The notes beneath the pieces are model-generated. The model worked only from the letters and a program-made list of their open reading frames with translations. It had not been told where the DNA came from and searched no databases. 64,000 nt of DNA from Pseudomonas syringae pv. cilantro (lineage in GTDB: Bacteria; Pseudomonadota; Gammaproteobacteria; Pseudomonadales; Pseudomonadaceae). Below are positions 1 through 8,077 of the stretch, piece by piece. Positions within the stretch are counted from its first letter, which is position 1, and every line of letters starts with the position of its first letter. The translations under genes and the position numbers were made by a program. Location of the stretch: NCBI RefSeq assembly GCF_001293775.1, contig NZ_LGLN01000032.1:249705-313704 (forward strand). Reading direction: 5' to 3'.

Positions 1-42
1 GTCTGGTACACCGAGGCGGCTGGTTTTGCTGCCGGTTCCCGG

Positions 43-122
43 CAGTTCGCGGACAAGTCCGCTCCCACACAAGCGCAGCGAAGCCAGGCCCCTCCTACAA
101 AAACCGACAGTTCGCGGACAAG
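43..122. repeat. REP-like palindromic repeats
   Basis: A 15-base unit, CAGTTCGCGGACAAG, occurs at 43-57 and again at 108-122. In the first copy it sits in a perfect palindrome at 49-62 (GCGGAC-AA-GTCCGC). This resembles the extragenic REP elements that are common in Pseudomonas genomes. The unit lies just beyond the 3' end of the minus-strand operon. I see no coding sequence in bases 1-160. Confidence 0.6.
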
Positions 123-160
123 CGAAGCGTCGCCCGGTCTGCAGTCCTGCGTAGTATCCG

Positions 161-880
161 CTAGCGGGTTGACTGTTGCAGCCAGTTCGCCAAGTCCGTC
201 ACTTCAGCCTCGCTGATGTTGTGCCCAAGGCCTTCATAGCCATGAAACTGCGGCATCAGGCCGAGCGACTTCAGGGTTGCTTCGGCTTGCGGGCCGCTGG
301 CGTAGGCCACCTGGCGATCCTGCATTCCATGACCGATGAAGACTTTCAGGGCCTTGGGGTCATCAGAAGCTTTGACTTCGGATTTAACCATCGGCAACAA
401 CCGCCCGCTCAATGCCGCAAAGCCACCGACCAGTGCCGGCTGACGCAACGCAACTTCATAGCTCATCATCGCGCCTTGGCTGAAGCCGACCAGAAACACC
501 TTGCCCGGCTGCGTATGAAATTTTTCAGTGGCCTGCGTGATGAATGCTGTCAGCTGCTTGCCGCTGCTTTTCAGGTCTTCAGTCACGCCGTCGTAGTCCG
601 GCACGCCTGGCTTCTGGGTGAACCATTTGTAGCTGTCAGGTTGCAGTTCGACGGGGGCCTGCACAGACAGGTAGTTGTAAGCGGCCGGAAGCTGATCCTT
701 GAGCCCGAACAGGTCAGCGGCATTGCTGCCGTAACCGTGGATGAAAATCACCAGCGGCTGGTCAGGCTTTTCGACATTCACCCGCGCCAGGTAGTCCAGC
801 GGCAGGTCCGTGTGCAGGGTGTCCTGAGCCTGCGCCATTCCGGCGAAGGCAAACAACAAGGCAGCGAGAAACTTGAGCAT
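161..880 (-). CDS. exported alpha/beta-hydrolase (carboxylesterase/phospholipase family)
   Basis: A 239-residue serine hydrolase of the predicted esterase / phospholipase-carboxylesterase family. The protein begins with a hydrophobic signal peptide (MLKFLAALLFAFAGMAQA), so it should act in the periplasm or outside the cell. Visible motifs are FIHGYGSN for the oxyanion region, the nucleophile elbow GFSQGAMM, an acidic GMQDRQV segment and a late GLGHNIS holding the catalytic His. I chose the ATG at 880 because it starts the signal peptide and has AGAGGTC upstream; an open frame continues upstream to 940. It follows gspD by 63 bases on the same strand, so it may be the last gene of the secretion operon and perhaps a substrate of it. 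That link is inference. Confidence 0.85.
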   Translation of the reverse strand: MLKFLAALLFAFAGMAQAQDTLHTDLPLDYLARVNVEKPDQPLVIFIHGYGSNAADLFGLKDQLPAAYNYLSVQAPVELQPDSYKWFTQKPGVPDYDGVTEDLKSSGKQLTAFITQATEKFHTQPGKVFLVGFSQGAMMSYEVALRQPALVGGFAALSGRLLPMVKSEVKASDDPKALKVFIGHGMQDRQVAYASGPQAEATLKSLGLMPQFHGYEGLGHNISEAEVTDLANWLQQSTR

Positions 881-943
881 CTGTTCATGACCTCTGTTTG
901 ACGCTGCCGGATGGGCAGCGTCGTGAACGGAGACCGGCACGCC

Positions 944-3268
944 TCAATTCTGCATGCTGGTCCGCGAAACCTCGGGTTTGAGCAATTGCATCTGCTGACG
1001 ATAGTCATCCGTCACCTGACGCGCCTGGCTGCTGCTGGTGATGACCCGTGGCGTGATCAGCACGATCAGCTCGGTGCGGTCCTTGGATTTGCTGGTATTG
1101 CCGAACAACCATTTCAGGCCGGGGATGCGCCCGAGATACGGCACGGCACTGACCGACTCGGCGTTGTCCTGCTTGATGAGGCCGCCCAACAGTACGGTCT
1201 GGCCACTCTGCGCAGCCACTTGGGTCGACACCGAGCGGGTCGAAATACGCGGATTGCCGTTCGGGTCAGTGGAGTTGGTGCCTGTGTCGGCATCACTCAC
1301 TTGCTGCTGAATATCCATGTACACCAGGCCGCCCGGATTGATGCGCGGCACCACGTCGAGAATCACACCGGTCTGCACATATTCGACGCTGCTCAAAGTG
1401 GTGTTGGTAGAAGTGTTGGTGTTGATAGAGGTCTGGCTGATCGGGATGTTGTCGCCGACCTGAATCTGCGCCTGCTGGTTGTTCATGACCACCAGCGAGG
1501 GTGCCGACAGCACTTGGGTGCGGCCGTTGGTTTCCAGCGCACGCAATGCCACTTGCAGGTTATTGCTGACGAAGGAGTAGAAGAACGAGTCAGTTGCAGC
1601 CAATGCAGCGCCGCCGGTACCGATCGATCCCTGACTGCCCGGGGTGTTGGCAACGTTTCCGGTCGCACCCGAGTTACCTGCCAGACGCCCCAGGTACCAC
1701 TGCACCCCCATGTCCAGTTCGCCGGTCAGTTTGACTTCCAGAATGCGCGTCTCGATCTGCACTTGCAGCGGCGGGTTATCGAGGCGTTTGATGGCCGACT
1801 CGATTTCCTTCCATTGTGCAGGACGCGTGCGCACCAGCAACTGGTTGCTGCTCTTCTGTGCAGTGATGCGCGTGCTGGCATCGAGCGACTTGCCGTTGCC
1901 CGCCGAGCCGCTGTCATCCTGACTGGCGGAATCCGAGTCGCCGCCGCTCTGGTCATCGCCCTCCGATTCGCTGTTGGCATTGTTCTGACTGTTGTTCAGC
2001 CCCTGGCTGCTGCCAAAACCGCCACCATTGCTCATGCCGCTGCTGTTACCGCCCAGGCCGCTGGAGCTGCTCATGCCGCCCGCGCCACCGCCGCTGGAGT
2101 TGAGCGACGACAGCGTGGTGGTGCGCAGCCCCGGCGCCACCTTGGCAGGCGAGTCATCCTTGATCGCGCCTGTGCCGTAGATCTGCCGCAGGTACTTGGC
2201 CAGATCGGTGGCCTTCATGTTGCGCACGTCATACACGTACATCTGTGGCTCGTTGCCGCCGCCTTCATCGATGGTGTGAATCCACTCGCCGACTTCGTGC
2301 AGGTACTCGGGCTGCGAAGAGATCGCCACCACCGAATTGGTCCGTTCGATGGGTAGAAAACGCACCATGCCCGCCAGCGGCATGCCGCTTTCGGGGCCGA
2401 ACATCTTCTGCAATTCAGGCATCAGCTCGCCGACCGAGGCGCGTTGCAGGCCAAATACGCCAACCGACATACCTTTCAGCCAGTCCACATCGAAGGTGTC
2501 GATGGTGTCCTGATAGTTGGCCAGCTCTTCGGGGGTGCCCGCCAGGCTGAGCACGTTGCGCGCCGGGTCGACCAGCAGGAACGCATTTTCCCGAGCGAAC
2601 GGCTTGAGCAGTTTCTGCATTTCGGTGGCTGAAATGTAACGCAACGGAAACAGTCGCGCCGACATCCCCGCCGACGGTTGCGCCACGCGCATTTCCGGAA
2701 CCAGCTTGCCGGCCACCGCCTGACTGGAGGGCAGGATGACGTAGCGGTTACCCTGCTTGATCATCGCGTTGTCAGTCCAGGACAGCAGCGTTTCGAGAAT
2801 CGACAGCGCCTGCTGCTTGTTGACCGGTTTGGAGGTCGAGAAACTGACATCGCCCTTCACGCCCTGGGCAATGCTGTAATTCTCGTGCAGCAAATCGCCC
2901 ATGATGCTGTTGATCACCGCCTGAATCGGCTGGTTGGTGAAATTGAAGACAATGTCACCGGTCTCGCCCGGACGCGCTGCCGGGGCGGCTGCAGGCTGGC
3001 GGATGAAACGCTGGTTGCCCTTGATGATCTGGCGCTGCGGCGAGGCCGGCGTCTGCTGGGAAGGTGGCTCGACCGGCGGACGCTCGCTGCGCGGGTCTAC
3101 TGGCGGGCGTTGTGACCCGGTTCCCTGGAGCGCTTCCTGCAGCATGCCATTGTCGGGATCGAGTGTGTCTGACTGTGACGCGCAGCCGCCAAGGGCGACG
3201 GCGGTGGCCAGGCAAAGCAAGGGTATGCGCAAGGTAGCGATGGCAGGAACTCCAGAAAAGGTACCCAT
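944..3268 (-). CDS. gspD: type II secretion system secretin GspD
   Basis: Outer-membrane secretin of about 774 residues, forming the exit channel of the type II secretion system. The N-terminus is a signal peptide with a lipobox (VALGGC), followed by N0-N1-N2-N3 periplasmic domains. The C-terminal secretin domain shows VPYLGRIPGLKWLFG and LIVLITPRVI. A low-complexity Gly/Ser/Asn/Asp linker of roughly 75 residues (about 386-459) splits the N3 region. The ATG at 3268 overlaps the gspN stop by one base (TGATG); a GTG at 3271 is an alternative start. It is the last gsp gene of the operon. Confidence 0.95.
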   Translation of the reverse strand: MGTFSGVPAIATLRIPLLCLATAVALGGCASQSDTLDPDNGMLQEALQGTGSQRPPVDPRSERPPVEPPSQQTPASPQRQIIKGNQRFIRQPAAAPAARPGETGDIVFNFTNQPIQAVINSIMGDLLHENYSIAQGVKGDVSFSTSKPVNKQQALSILETLLSWTDNAMIKQGNRYVILPSSQAVAGKLVPEMRVAQPSAGMSARLFPLRYISATEMQKLLKPFARENAFLLVDPARNVLSLAGTPEELANYQDTIDTFDVDWLKGMSVGVFGLQRASVGELMPELQKMFGPESGMPLAGMVRFLPIERTNSVVAISSQPEYLHEVGEWIHTIDEGGGNEPQMYVYDVRNMKATDLAKYLRQIYGTGAIKDDSPAKVAPGLRTTTLSSLNSSGGGAGGMSSSSGLGGNSSGMSNGGGFGSSQGLNNSQNNANSESEGDDQSGGDSDSASQDDSGSAGNGKSLDASTRITAQKSSNQLLVRTRPAQWKEIESAIKRLDNPPLQVQIETRILEVKLTGELDMGVQWYLGRLAGNSGATGNVANTPGSQGSIGTGGAALAATDSFFYSFVSNNLQVALRALETNGRTQVLSAPSLVVMNNQQAQIQVGDNIPISQTSINTNTSTNTTLSSVEYVQTGVILDVVPRINPGGLVYMDIQQQVSDADTGTNSTDPNGNPRISTRSVSTQVAAQSGQTVLLGGLIKQDNAESVSAVPYLGRIPGLKWLFGNTSKSKDRTELIVLITPRVITSSSQARQVTDDYRQQMQLLKPEVSRTSMQN

Positions 3269-3798
3269 CACAGGGTGGAATCGTTGGTTAAGGTAATCGG
3301 GGGTGTATTCGACGGCGGTGGCAGACGCAGCGCGGGCAGGCGCAGGACTTGCGTGCGATCATCCAGCTTGAACGTGGCCTGGGTGGGCTCCAGCCGGTCG
3401 AGCGTCCAGCCATTGGGCAGACGCTCGCCCTGGCGAACTTTCAGTGCCGGGCCGCTGGCCTGTTTGAGCAGTGCAACACGCAACGAGCCGTCCATGATCA
3501 CCCCGGTCAGGGTCAGGCCGGCCAGGCTGGACGCTTGCACATCGGCGTTACGGACGGTCACATCGGGGCTACGGTCCGGGCTGAAAAGCGGGGTTTTCCA
3601 GGTATTGGCCAGACTGTCCAGAGTGGCCGATGGCGCACTGTGGGCCTGGGTTTTCTGGTCCATCGAGTTACGCGGTGCCTGTTCCGGCAGCCAGTCGGGT
3701 GAGCGCGCAGCGCCACTTAAGATCAGTGCGATCAGCGCAGCCAGCACTGCGGCCACCGCCAGCAGCGACCACTCCAGCGGGCGTAATGAACCGATCAT
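3268..3798 (-). CDS. gspN: type II secretion GspN / short GspC-like inner-membrane protein
   Basis: A 176-residue protein with a single N-terminal membrane segment (residues about 11-30) and a periplasmic part. Residues about 65-165 look like the GspC homology region: WKTPLFSPDR, LTLTGVIMDGSLRVALL and VRQGERLPNGWTL. GspC links the inner-membrane platform to the secretin. No PDZ or coiled-coil domain follows, so this is a minimal form. Pseudomonas annotations usually call it GspN; by sequence it could fill the GspC role, since no separate gspC lies in the operon. The start overlaps the gspM stop by three bases (ATGA). Confidence 0.8.
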   Translation of the reverse strand: MIGSLRPLEWSLLAVAAVLAALIALILSGAARSPDWLPEQAPRNSMDQKTQAHSAPSATLDSLANTWKTPLFSPDRSPDVTVRNADVQASSLAGLTLTGVIMDGSLRVALLKQASGPALKVRQGERLPNGWTLDRLEPTQATFKLDDRTQVLRLPALRLPPPSNTPPITLTNDSTL

Positions 3799-4406
3799 TG
3801 CTCGCCCTCCCCGGCACTCGCCGGTTGCAGGTAGCCGCGTACCAGCAGATGCACCACCAGCTTGCCCGCAGCACCATTGGCCGGCGCAATGGCATCGCGG
3901 CGCATACTCATCTCGTCAATGAACAGAAACGGACGCTGGTATTCCAGCGTGTGCAGAATGGCAGTCAGTGGTTCGATGGCGCAGTTCAGGGTCAGGCTGA
4001 CTTTGACCTGACGATACGGCTCGGCGCTGTCTTGCTCAGGCGTGATCGGCATGCGCTGGGTCAGCTCGCAGCCTCCGCCGGTGCTGGCCTGACTGCTGAT
4101 CAAATCAGCGATGCTTTGCATCAGGTCCGCCGCCACTGCGCTGGGGTCTTCCCCCGGCAACAGGCTGGTGCTGCTGGCCGGATCGCTGCGCGCCTGTTCC
4201 AGCTGCTCGCGCAACGAATCGCCCTGCTGCAAAAGGCCTGCGTAGCGTTGCTGCTGTTCGCGCAGCTGCTCGGTCTGCTCATTGATATCGCGCAAGGGCC
4301 CGGCAAACCAGCTGTCGATCAACAGCCAGTATGCCAGGCATAGCACCAGCGCCAGAATGATCAGGGCCGCGCCCCGCCGCTCACGGCTTGTCAGTGGACG
4401 ACGCAT
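3795..4406 (-). CDS. gspM: type II secretion protein GspM
   Basis: A 203-residue inner-membrane platform protein. It has a short cytoplasmic N-terminus, one membrane helix at about residues 12-30, then a coiled-coil stretch (INEQTEQLREQQQRYAGLL) and a periplasmic domain ending in HLLVRGYLQP. The shape matches the GspM/PilO type that pairs with GspL. The gene overlaps gspL by 26 bases and gspN by four, which fits translational coupling. Assignment rests on topology, operon position and motif style. Confidence 0.8.
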   Translation of the reverse strand: MRRPLTSRERRGAALIILALVLCLAYWLLIDSWFAGPLRDINEQTEQLREQQQRYAGLLQQGDSLREQLEQARSDPASSTSLLPGEDPSAVAADLMQSIADLISSQASTGGGCELTQRMPITPEQDSAEPYRQVKVSLTLNCAIEPLTAILHTLEYQRPFLFIDEMSMRRDAIAPANGAAGKLVVHLLVRGYLQPASAGEGEQ

Positions 4407-5451
4407 CGGCGTTCTCCTGGTGCAGGTTCTGGTGCAAGTGCGCGCGCAGGGAATACTGATCCTTGCCGGTTTTGGTGTCAGGCTGGATCACGCCCTGGAA
4501 TTGCGCGTTATCCAGACTGCGGCATTCTTTGATGCGACCGATCAGCGCGCTCGCTTTGCCACTCTGCCCGGAAAACGCCACGTCGGCGCTGTCGCTGATT
4601 TCCAGATGCTCGATCCAGGTATCCGAAGGCAGGCAGGCCGTCAATTCGCTGAGCAGCGCCGACAGCGGCGGCTGTTCGGCCTTGCGCCGCAGCAGGTAGT
4701 TGGCCGCGCCACGGGTGTTGGTCAACTGCTGACGCAGTTGCTGAATCTCGCCGACCTGCGCCTTCTGCGCCTGAACGCTGGCCTGCATGTCTTCAAGCAG
4801 GCTCTGACGATCGTTCAGCCACAACAGCATGGCGCTCAGCAGCAGACCGGCGCACAGCCAGATCAGCCCGCGTTGCAGACGATGGCCGGAACGCGATTGT
4901 TGCGGGCGTGCAGGCATGGGCAGCAGGTCGACGCCCATACGCTGCCCTTCGCTGCCGACATCCACAACGTCCGGGCGCAGACCGAGTTCGGCACACTCAC
5001 CCAGAATCGCGTCCAGCCGCTCGCGCAGTACCGCCACCAGCGTCACCTGCACAAAGCTGGCGCTGCGGCTGTCCTGACGGGCAACGAAGTACAGTTGGCC
5101 GGCGTCGAACGGCGTGAAGCGATCCAGTTCGTAGCCAACGACGGTCGACAGGTTGCGCGCCGCAGCGGCAGGCAGTTGCAGCGTTTGCACCAATACCGTC
5201 GAAACCGGCAGTAGCAACACGCGACGTACCTGGCCCGGTGCAACGGAAAGCGGCTCGCTCAACGGCCACGCGTGCACCTGCTCGACGGTTTCGCCACCCA
5301 GCCATCGACGCAAACGCAGCGGCAGGCAGGCGCGCAATTCCGCGACCCACCATTGCCAGGCGTGTTGCGCCGGGCTGCCGCGCCACTGCCGGGCAACCTG
5401 CTCGCGTAACGCGTACACAGGCGCCAGACGTGAAGAAACTGATGAATTCAT
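4381..5451 (-). CDS. gspL: type II secretion protein GspL
   Basis: A 356-residue cytoplasmic-membrane protein that couples the GspE ATPase to the platform. The N-terminal half is the actin-like cytoplasmic domain (RVLLLPVSTVLVQTLQLP, VGYELDRFTPF). A membrane helix follows at about 215-235, then a coiled-coil and a periplasmic ferredoxin-like domain. The ATG at 5451 gives a four-base ATGA overlap with gspK; a TTG at 5460 is also in frame but less likely. Confidence 0.88.
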   Translation of the reverse strand: MNSSVSSRLAPVYALREQVARQWRGSPAQHAWQWWVAELRACLPLRLRRWLGGETVEQVHAWPLSEPLSVAPGQVRRVLLLPVSTVLVQTLQLPAAAARNLSTVVGYELDRFTPFDAGQLYFVARQDSRSASFVQVTLVAVLRERLDAILGECAELGLRPDVVDVGSEGQRMGVDLLPMPARPQQSRSGHRLQRGLIWLCAGLLLSAMLLWLNDRQSLLEDMQASVQAQKAQVGEIQQLRQQLTNTRGAANYLLRRKAEQPPLSALLSELTACLPSDTWIEHLEISDSADVAFSGQSGKASALIGRIKECRSLDNAQFQGVIQPDTKTGKDQYSLRAHLHQNLHQENADASSTDKP

Positions 5452-6182
5452 TCTTGCCAACGCAACACCCGATAGGGTTGTGCGCTTCCCTCCGATGGGC
5501 TCAATAAAACTGTGGTCTGTAAAAAGGCAGTGACACCGCCCGGTCGTTCTGCACGGCTGTCGATGGTCAATACCTCACCTGGATCAGCCCCGACCGCACT
5601 CTGGTTCGGCAGGTTCAACGCCCGACGCAACAAGCCCGAAGCAAATGCCGAATCAGGTCGATCCAGCCCGCTCCATAATGTAATTTCCGGCAACAGCCGG
5701 GTGTACAGCGTTTGGGTCATGCCCGGTAACTGGCGCACTTCCTCGACAACTCGCAGCGGTGACTGGCCGCCATTGCGCTGCGCTTCCAGCACCTGCGCGA
5801 TACTGCTGGCCTGGTTTCTGGTTGCACCGCAGGCCTGCAACACACGCGAAATGTCAGCCACCGGCGCGCTGTTCAGGTCCAGTTTGCCGCGCTCGCTTCT
5901 CACGCTGACAACCAGTTGCGTGTCATCCAGGCGCAACGCCACCAGGCGTCCATCCGCGACCCAACGCTTGCGCTGCGCAGTATCGAGCAACCCCTGCACC
6001 GCCATGTTCATGCCACCTTCGGCCGCCAGCAGCGCCTGAGTGTTCTGACGCAACCAGAGGGCCTGCCGGCTTTCCAGCTGCACCCAGCCCGCCAGCCCGC
6101 CAAGCAACAGACTCAACAGCGCCAGCACCCAGAGCACCACCAGCAGCGCTACGCCACGCTGCTGGCTGGCTGAATGACTCAT
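5448..6182 (-). CDS. gspK: type II secretion minor pseudopilin GspK
   Basis: A 244-residue tip pseudopilin. The prepilin-like leader ends QQRG, followed by VALLVVLWVLALLSLL without the usual Glu at position 5, which is typical of GspK. The long C-terminal part carries the helical insert expected of GspK (LDLNSAPVADISRVLQACG). The ATG at 6182 was chosen because it starts the leader and overlaps the gspJ stop by four bases; the open frame extends upstream to 6305 without a plausible leader. Confidence 0.9.
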   Translation of the reverse strand: MSHSASQQRGVALLVVLWVLALLSLLLGGLAGWVQLESRQALWLRQNTQALLAAEGGMNMAVQGLLDTAQRKRWVADGRLVALRLDDTQLVVSVRSERGKLDLNSAPVADISRVLQACGATRNQASSIAQVLEAQRNGGQSPLRVVEEVRQLPGMTQTLYTRLLPEITLWSGLDRPDSAFASGLLRRALNLPNQSAVGADPGEVLTIDSRAERPGGVTAFLQTTVLLSPSEGSAQPYRVLRWQE

Positions 6183-6811
6183 TCGCCGCCCGCCCCGCCG
6201 GACAAGTCCAGACGCAACGCCACCACTTCCGGCACCCACTTCACGGTGCCTTTGACCTGCATGTCGATCTGCACGGCACGAGGCAGGCGGTTTGGCCAGG
6301 GCCACTCGGCTATCCAGCCGGTCGGCTTACCCTTCGGGTTCAGCCCCCGATAACTGAAGGTCAACGATTCGACGTTCTGCAGCAGCACCTGCGGCTCACC
6401 CCAGGGCTTGAGCGAAATGCCGTTCGCCGCGGACTGAACCTGTGCGAACGACACCTGCAGACTGCGATGCCCCTCCGGCCCCTTCAGCCCGATGGTATGA
6501 ACCTGAATACCGCCGCCCAACTCGCCAGGCAACGTGGCGACAAACTGCAATTGCTGTGCCGAGCCCTCAAAAAAACCACTGTTGGCGTCGTCTTCGGCGG
6601 ACGTATCCAGCGGCAGCGCCTGGCTGATCGAACTGCGCAAAAATGCCTGCGCAGCCCGCACCTCATCCAGGTTGACGGTATAACGCTCAGCCTTGAGCAC
6701 CGCGCGATTGGCCCCCAGCAATGCCCCGGCGACCAGGACCAGCAACACGCCCAGCAGGCTGATCACCAGCAGCACTTCGAGCAGCGTAAAGCCACGCTGC
6801 ATACGCTTCAT
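6179..6811 (-). CDS. gspJ: type II secretion minor pseudopilin GspJ
   Basis: A 210-residue minor pseudopilin. The type IV prepilin motif is MKRMQRG/FTLLEVLLVISLLG, to be cut and methylated by a prepilin peptidase, which is not encoded here and is presumably the shared PilD. The C-terminal half is the beta-rich GspJ domain (EWPWPNRLPRAVQIDM). GspJ assembles with GspI and GspK as the pilus tip. Four-base overlaps on both sides join it to gspI and gspK. Confidence 0.9.
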   Translation of the reverse strand: MKRMQRGFTLLEVLLVISLLGVLLVLVAGALLGANRAVLKAERYTVNLDEVRAAQAFLRSSISQALPLDTSAEDDANSGFFEGSAQQLQFVATLPGELGGGIQVHTIGLKGPEGHRSLQVSFAQVQSAANGISLKPWGEPQVLLQNVESLTFSYRGLNPKGKPTGWIAEWPWPNRLPRAVQIDMQVKGTVKWVPEVVALRLDLSGGAGGE

Positions 6812-7179
6812 GATCCCGCCCCGGTGACCGCGCCGCGCAGCTTCAGGGTACTGAATTGTGCATGGCGACGGTGCTCACTCATCCTCAGGTCCAGACGAAA
6901 CAATCGTGGCTGCCCATCAACACCGGCCATCTGCCGAATATCCAGCGTCCAGTCGATGCCCGCCAGCTTGCCCTGACGCGTGCCGTTTTCCAGCGGCCCG
7001 GCACCTTCCTGATCCAGGACCGTGCGCGCGGCATGACTGAGCCGGTCGCTGCGCGATACCTGTTGCAAGGATCGCGCACTTTGCCCGAACGCCACCAGCA
7101 GAACCCCGCTGCACACCGCCATGACGGTCAATGCGGCGAGCATCTCCAGCAGGGTGAACCCTGACTGCGATGTTTTCAT
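6808..7179 (-). CDS. gspI: type II secretion minor pseudopilin GspI
   Basis: A 123-residue minor pseudopilin with leader MKTSQSG/FTLLEMLAALTVMAV and a short globular domain (IDWTLDIRQM). It nucleates the tip complex with GspJ and GspK. It shares one base with the gspH stop (TAATG) and four bases with gspJ. Size and order fit GspI; the family is divergent, so order supports the name as much as sequence. Confidence 0.88.
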   Translation of the reverse strand: MKTSQSGFTLLEMLAALTVMAVCSGVLLVAFGQSARSLQQVSRSDRLSHAARTVLDQEGAGPLENGTRQGKLAGIDWTLDIRQMAGVDGQPRLFRLDLRMSEHRRHAQFSTLKLRGAVTGAGS

Positions 7180-7613
7180 TAAAGCGACCGTACCTGAACG
7201 CTGCCGGTCAGCCAGCCAATGTCGATGCGCCAGCGTCGCTCGCCGTCAGCCACCAGCACGTTGCCACCACTGGAACCACCGTCCGGGTAGAACTCCACCG
7301 ACGAACCCAGATCCGACGCCGTCTGCAAGGTCACCCGCAGACTCTCGGGCCAGCGCTTCTCGCGCTTGCCCGGGGCCTTGAAGGTCGCTTTGCGCAGATC
7401 GAACTCAGTGCGGGCCGGCTGGCCGGTGACAATCGCACGCACCCGGGTCGCCCGCAGCGCCTCGACCATATCGCCCACTGCCCGCCGCTCGCTGGCAGTA
7501 CTCAAACCCTGTTGCAGACCGAACCCCACCAGACCGACGGCAATGCTCATCAACACCAGCACGACCAGCATTTCCATCAGGGTAAAACCACGGCTTGCGA
7601 CAGGCGTTTTCAT
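7179..7613 (-). CDS. gspH: type II secretion minor pseudopilin GspH
   Basis: A 144-residue pseudopilin with leader MKTPVASRG/FTLMEMLVVLVLMS. After the helix comes the GspH/FimT domain (RATRVRAIVTGQPARTEFD). Ends with SVEFYPDGGSSGG and a final strand, as in GspH/FimT proteins. It lies eight bases after gspG and abuts gspI. Confidence 0.9.
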   Translation of the reverse strand: MKTPVASRGFTLMEMLVVLVLMSIAVGLVGFGLQQGLSTASERRAVGDMVEALRATRVRAIVTGQPARTEFDLRKATFKAPGKREKRWPESLRVTLQTASDLGSSVEFYPDGGSSGGNVLVADGERRWRIDIGWLTGSVQVRSL

Positions 7614-7621
7614 ACCGCTAT

Positions 7622-8053
7622 TTACTCCCAGTTGCCCAGATCGGCGCTATAACCTTCACCACCTGGCTGACCGTCCTGACCGTAGAAAATCAGGTCGAAG
7701 CTGCCATGCTGGCCAGGAAAGCGATAACCGAACGCATGGCCGAACGGGTCTTTGAGGTCCGAAGGTTTGGCGTAAGGGCCATTCCAGTTGGAAGCGTTAC
7801 CGGGCTTTTCAGTCAGTTGCTGCAACGTTTTGGGTGGCGAGCCGACATCCAGCGCGTAGCTCTCGATTTTCATGCCCAGGCTCGCCAGTTGCGCCTTGCC
7901 TGCGCCGTACTTGCCCTTGTCGACGTTGCCGCCCACCTGACGCACGACAATGGTCGCCACGATGCCCAGCAATACAATAACGGCCAGCATTTCCAGCAAT
8001 GTAAAGCCGCCCTGACGGCGTGCGGGTTTGAAACGTATGCGGCTAAAGCTCAT
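7622..8053 (-). CDS. gspG: type II secretion major pseudopilin GspG
   Basis: A 143-residue major pseudopilin. The leader is MSFSRIRFKPARRQGG/FTLLEMLAVIVLLGI, with the Glu at mature position 5. The C-terminal part has the GspG pattern GPYAKPSDLKDPFGHAFGYR and YGQDGQPGGEGYSADLGNWE, where acidic residues normally bind calcium. Polymers of this protein form the piston-like pseudopilus. It lies 24 bases downstream of gspF. Confidence 0.95.
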   Translation of the reverse strand: MSFSRIRFKPARRQGGFTLLEMLAVIVLLGIVATIVVRQVGGNVDKGKYGAGKAQLASLGMKIESYALDVGSPPKTLQQLTEKPGNASNWNGPYAKPSDLKDPFGHAFGYRFPGQHGSFDLIFYGQDGQPGGEGYSADLGNWE

Positions 8054-8077
8054 CGGGATGGTTCCTCATTCATGAAT

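Noticed and set aside
911..2356. 481-residue plus-strand frame over gspD
   Set aside because: Shadow of the secretin gene; no ribosome site and no homology pattern.
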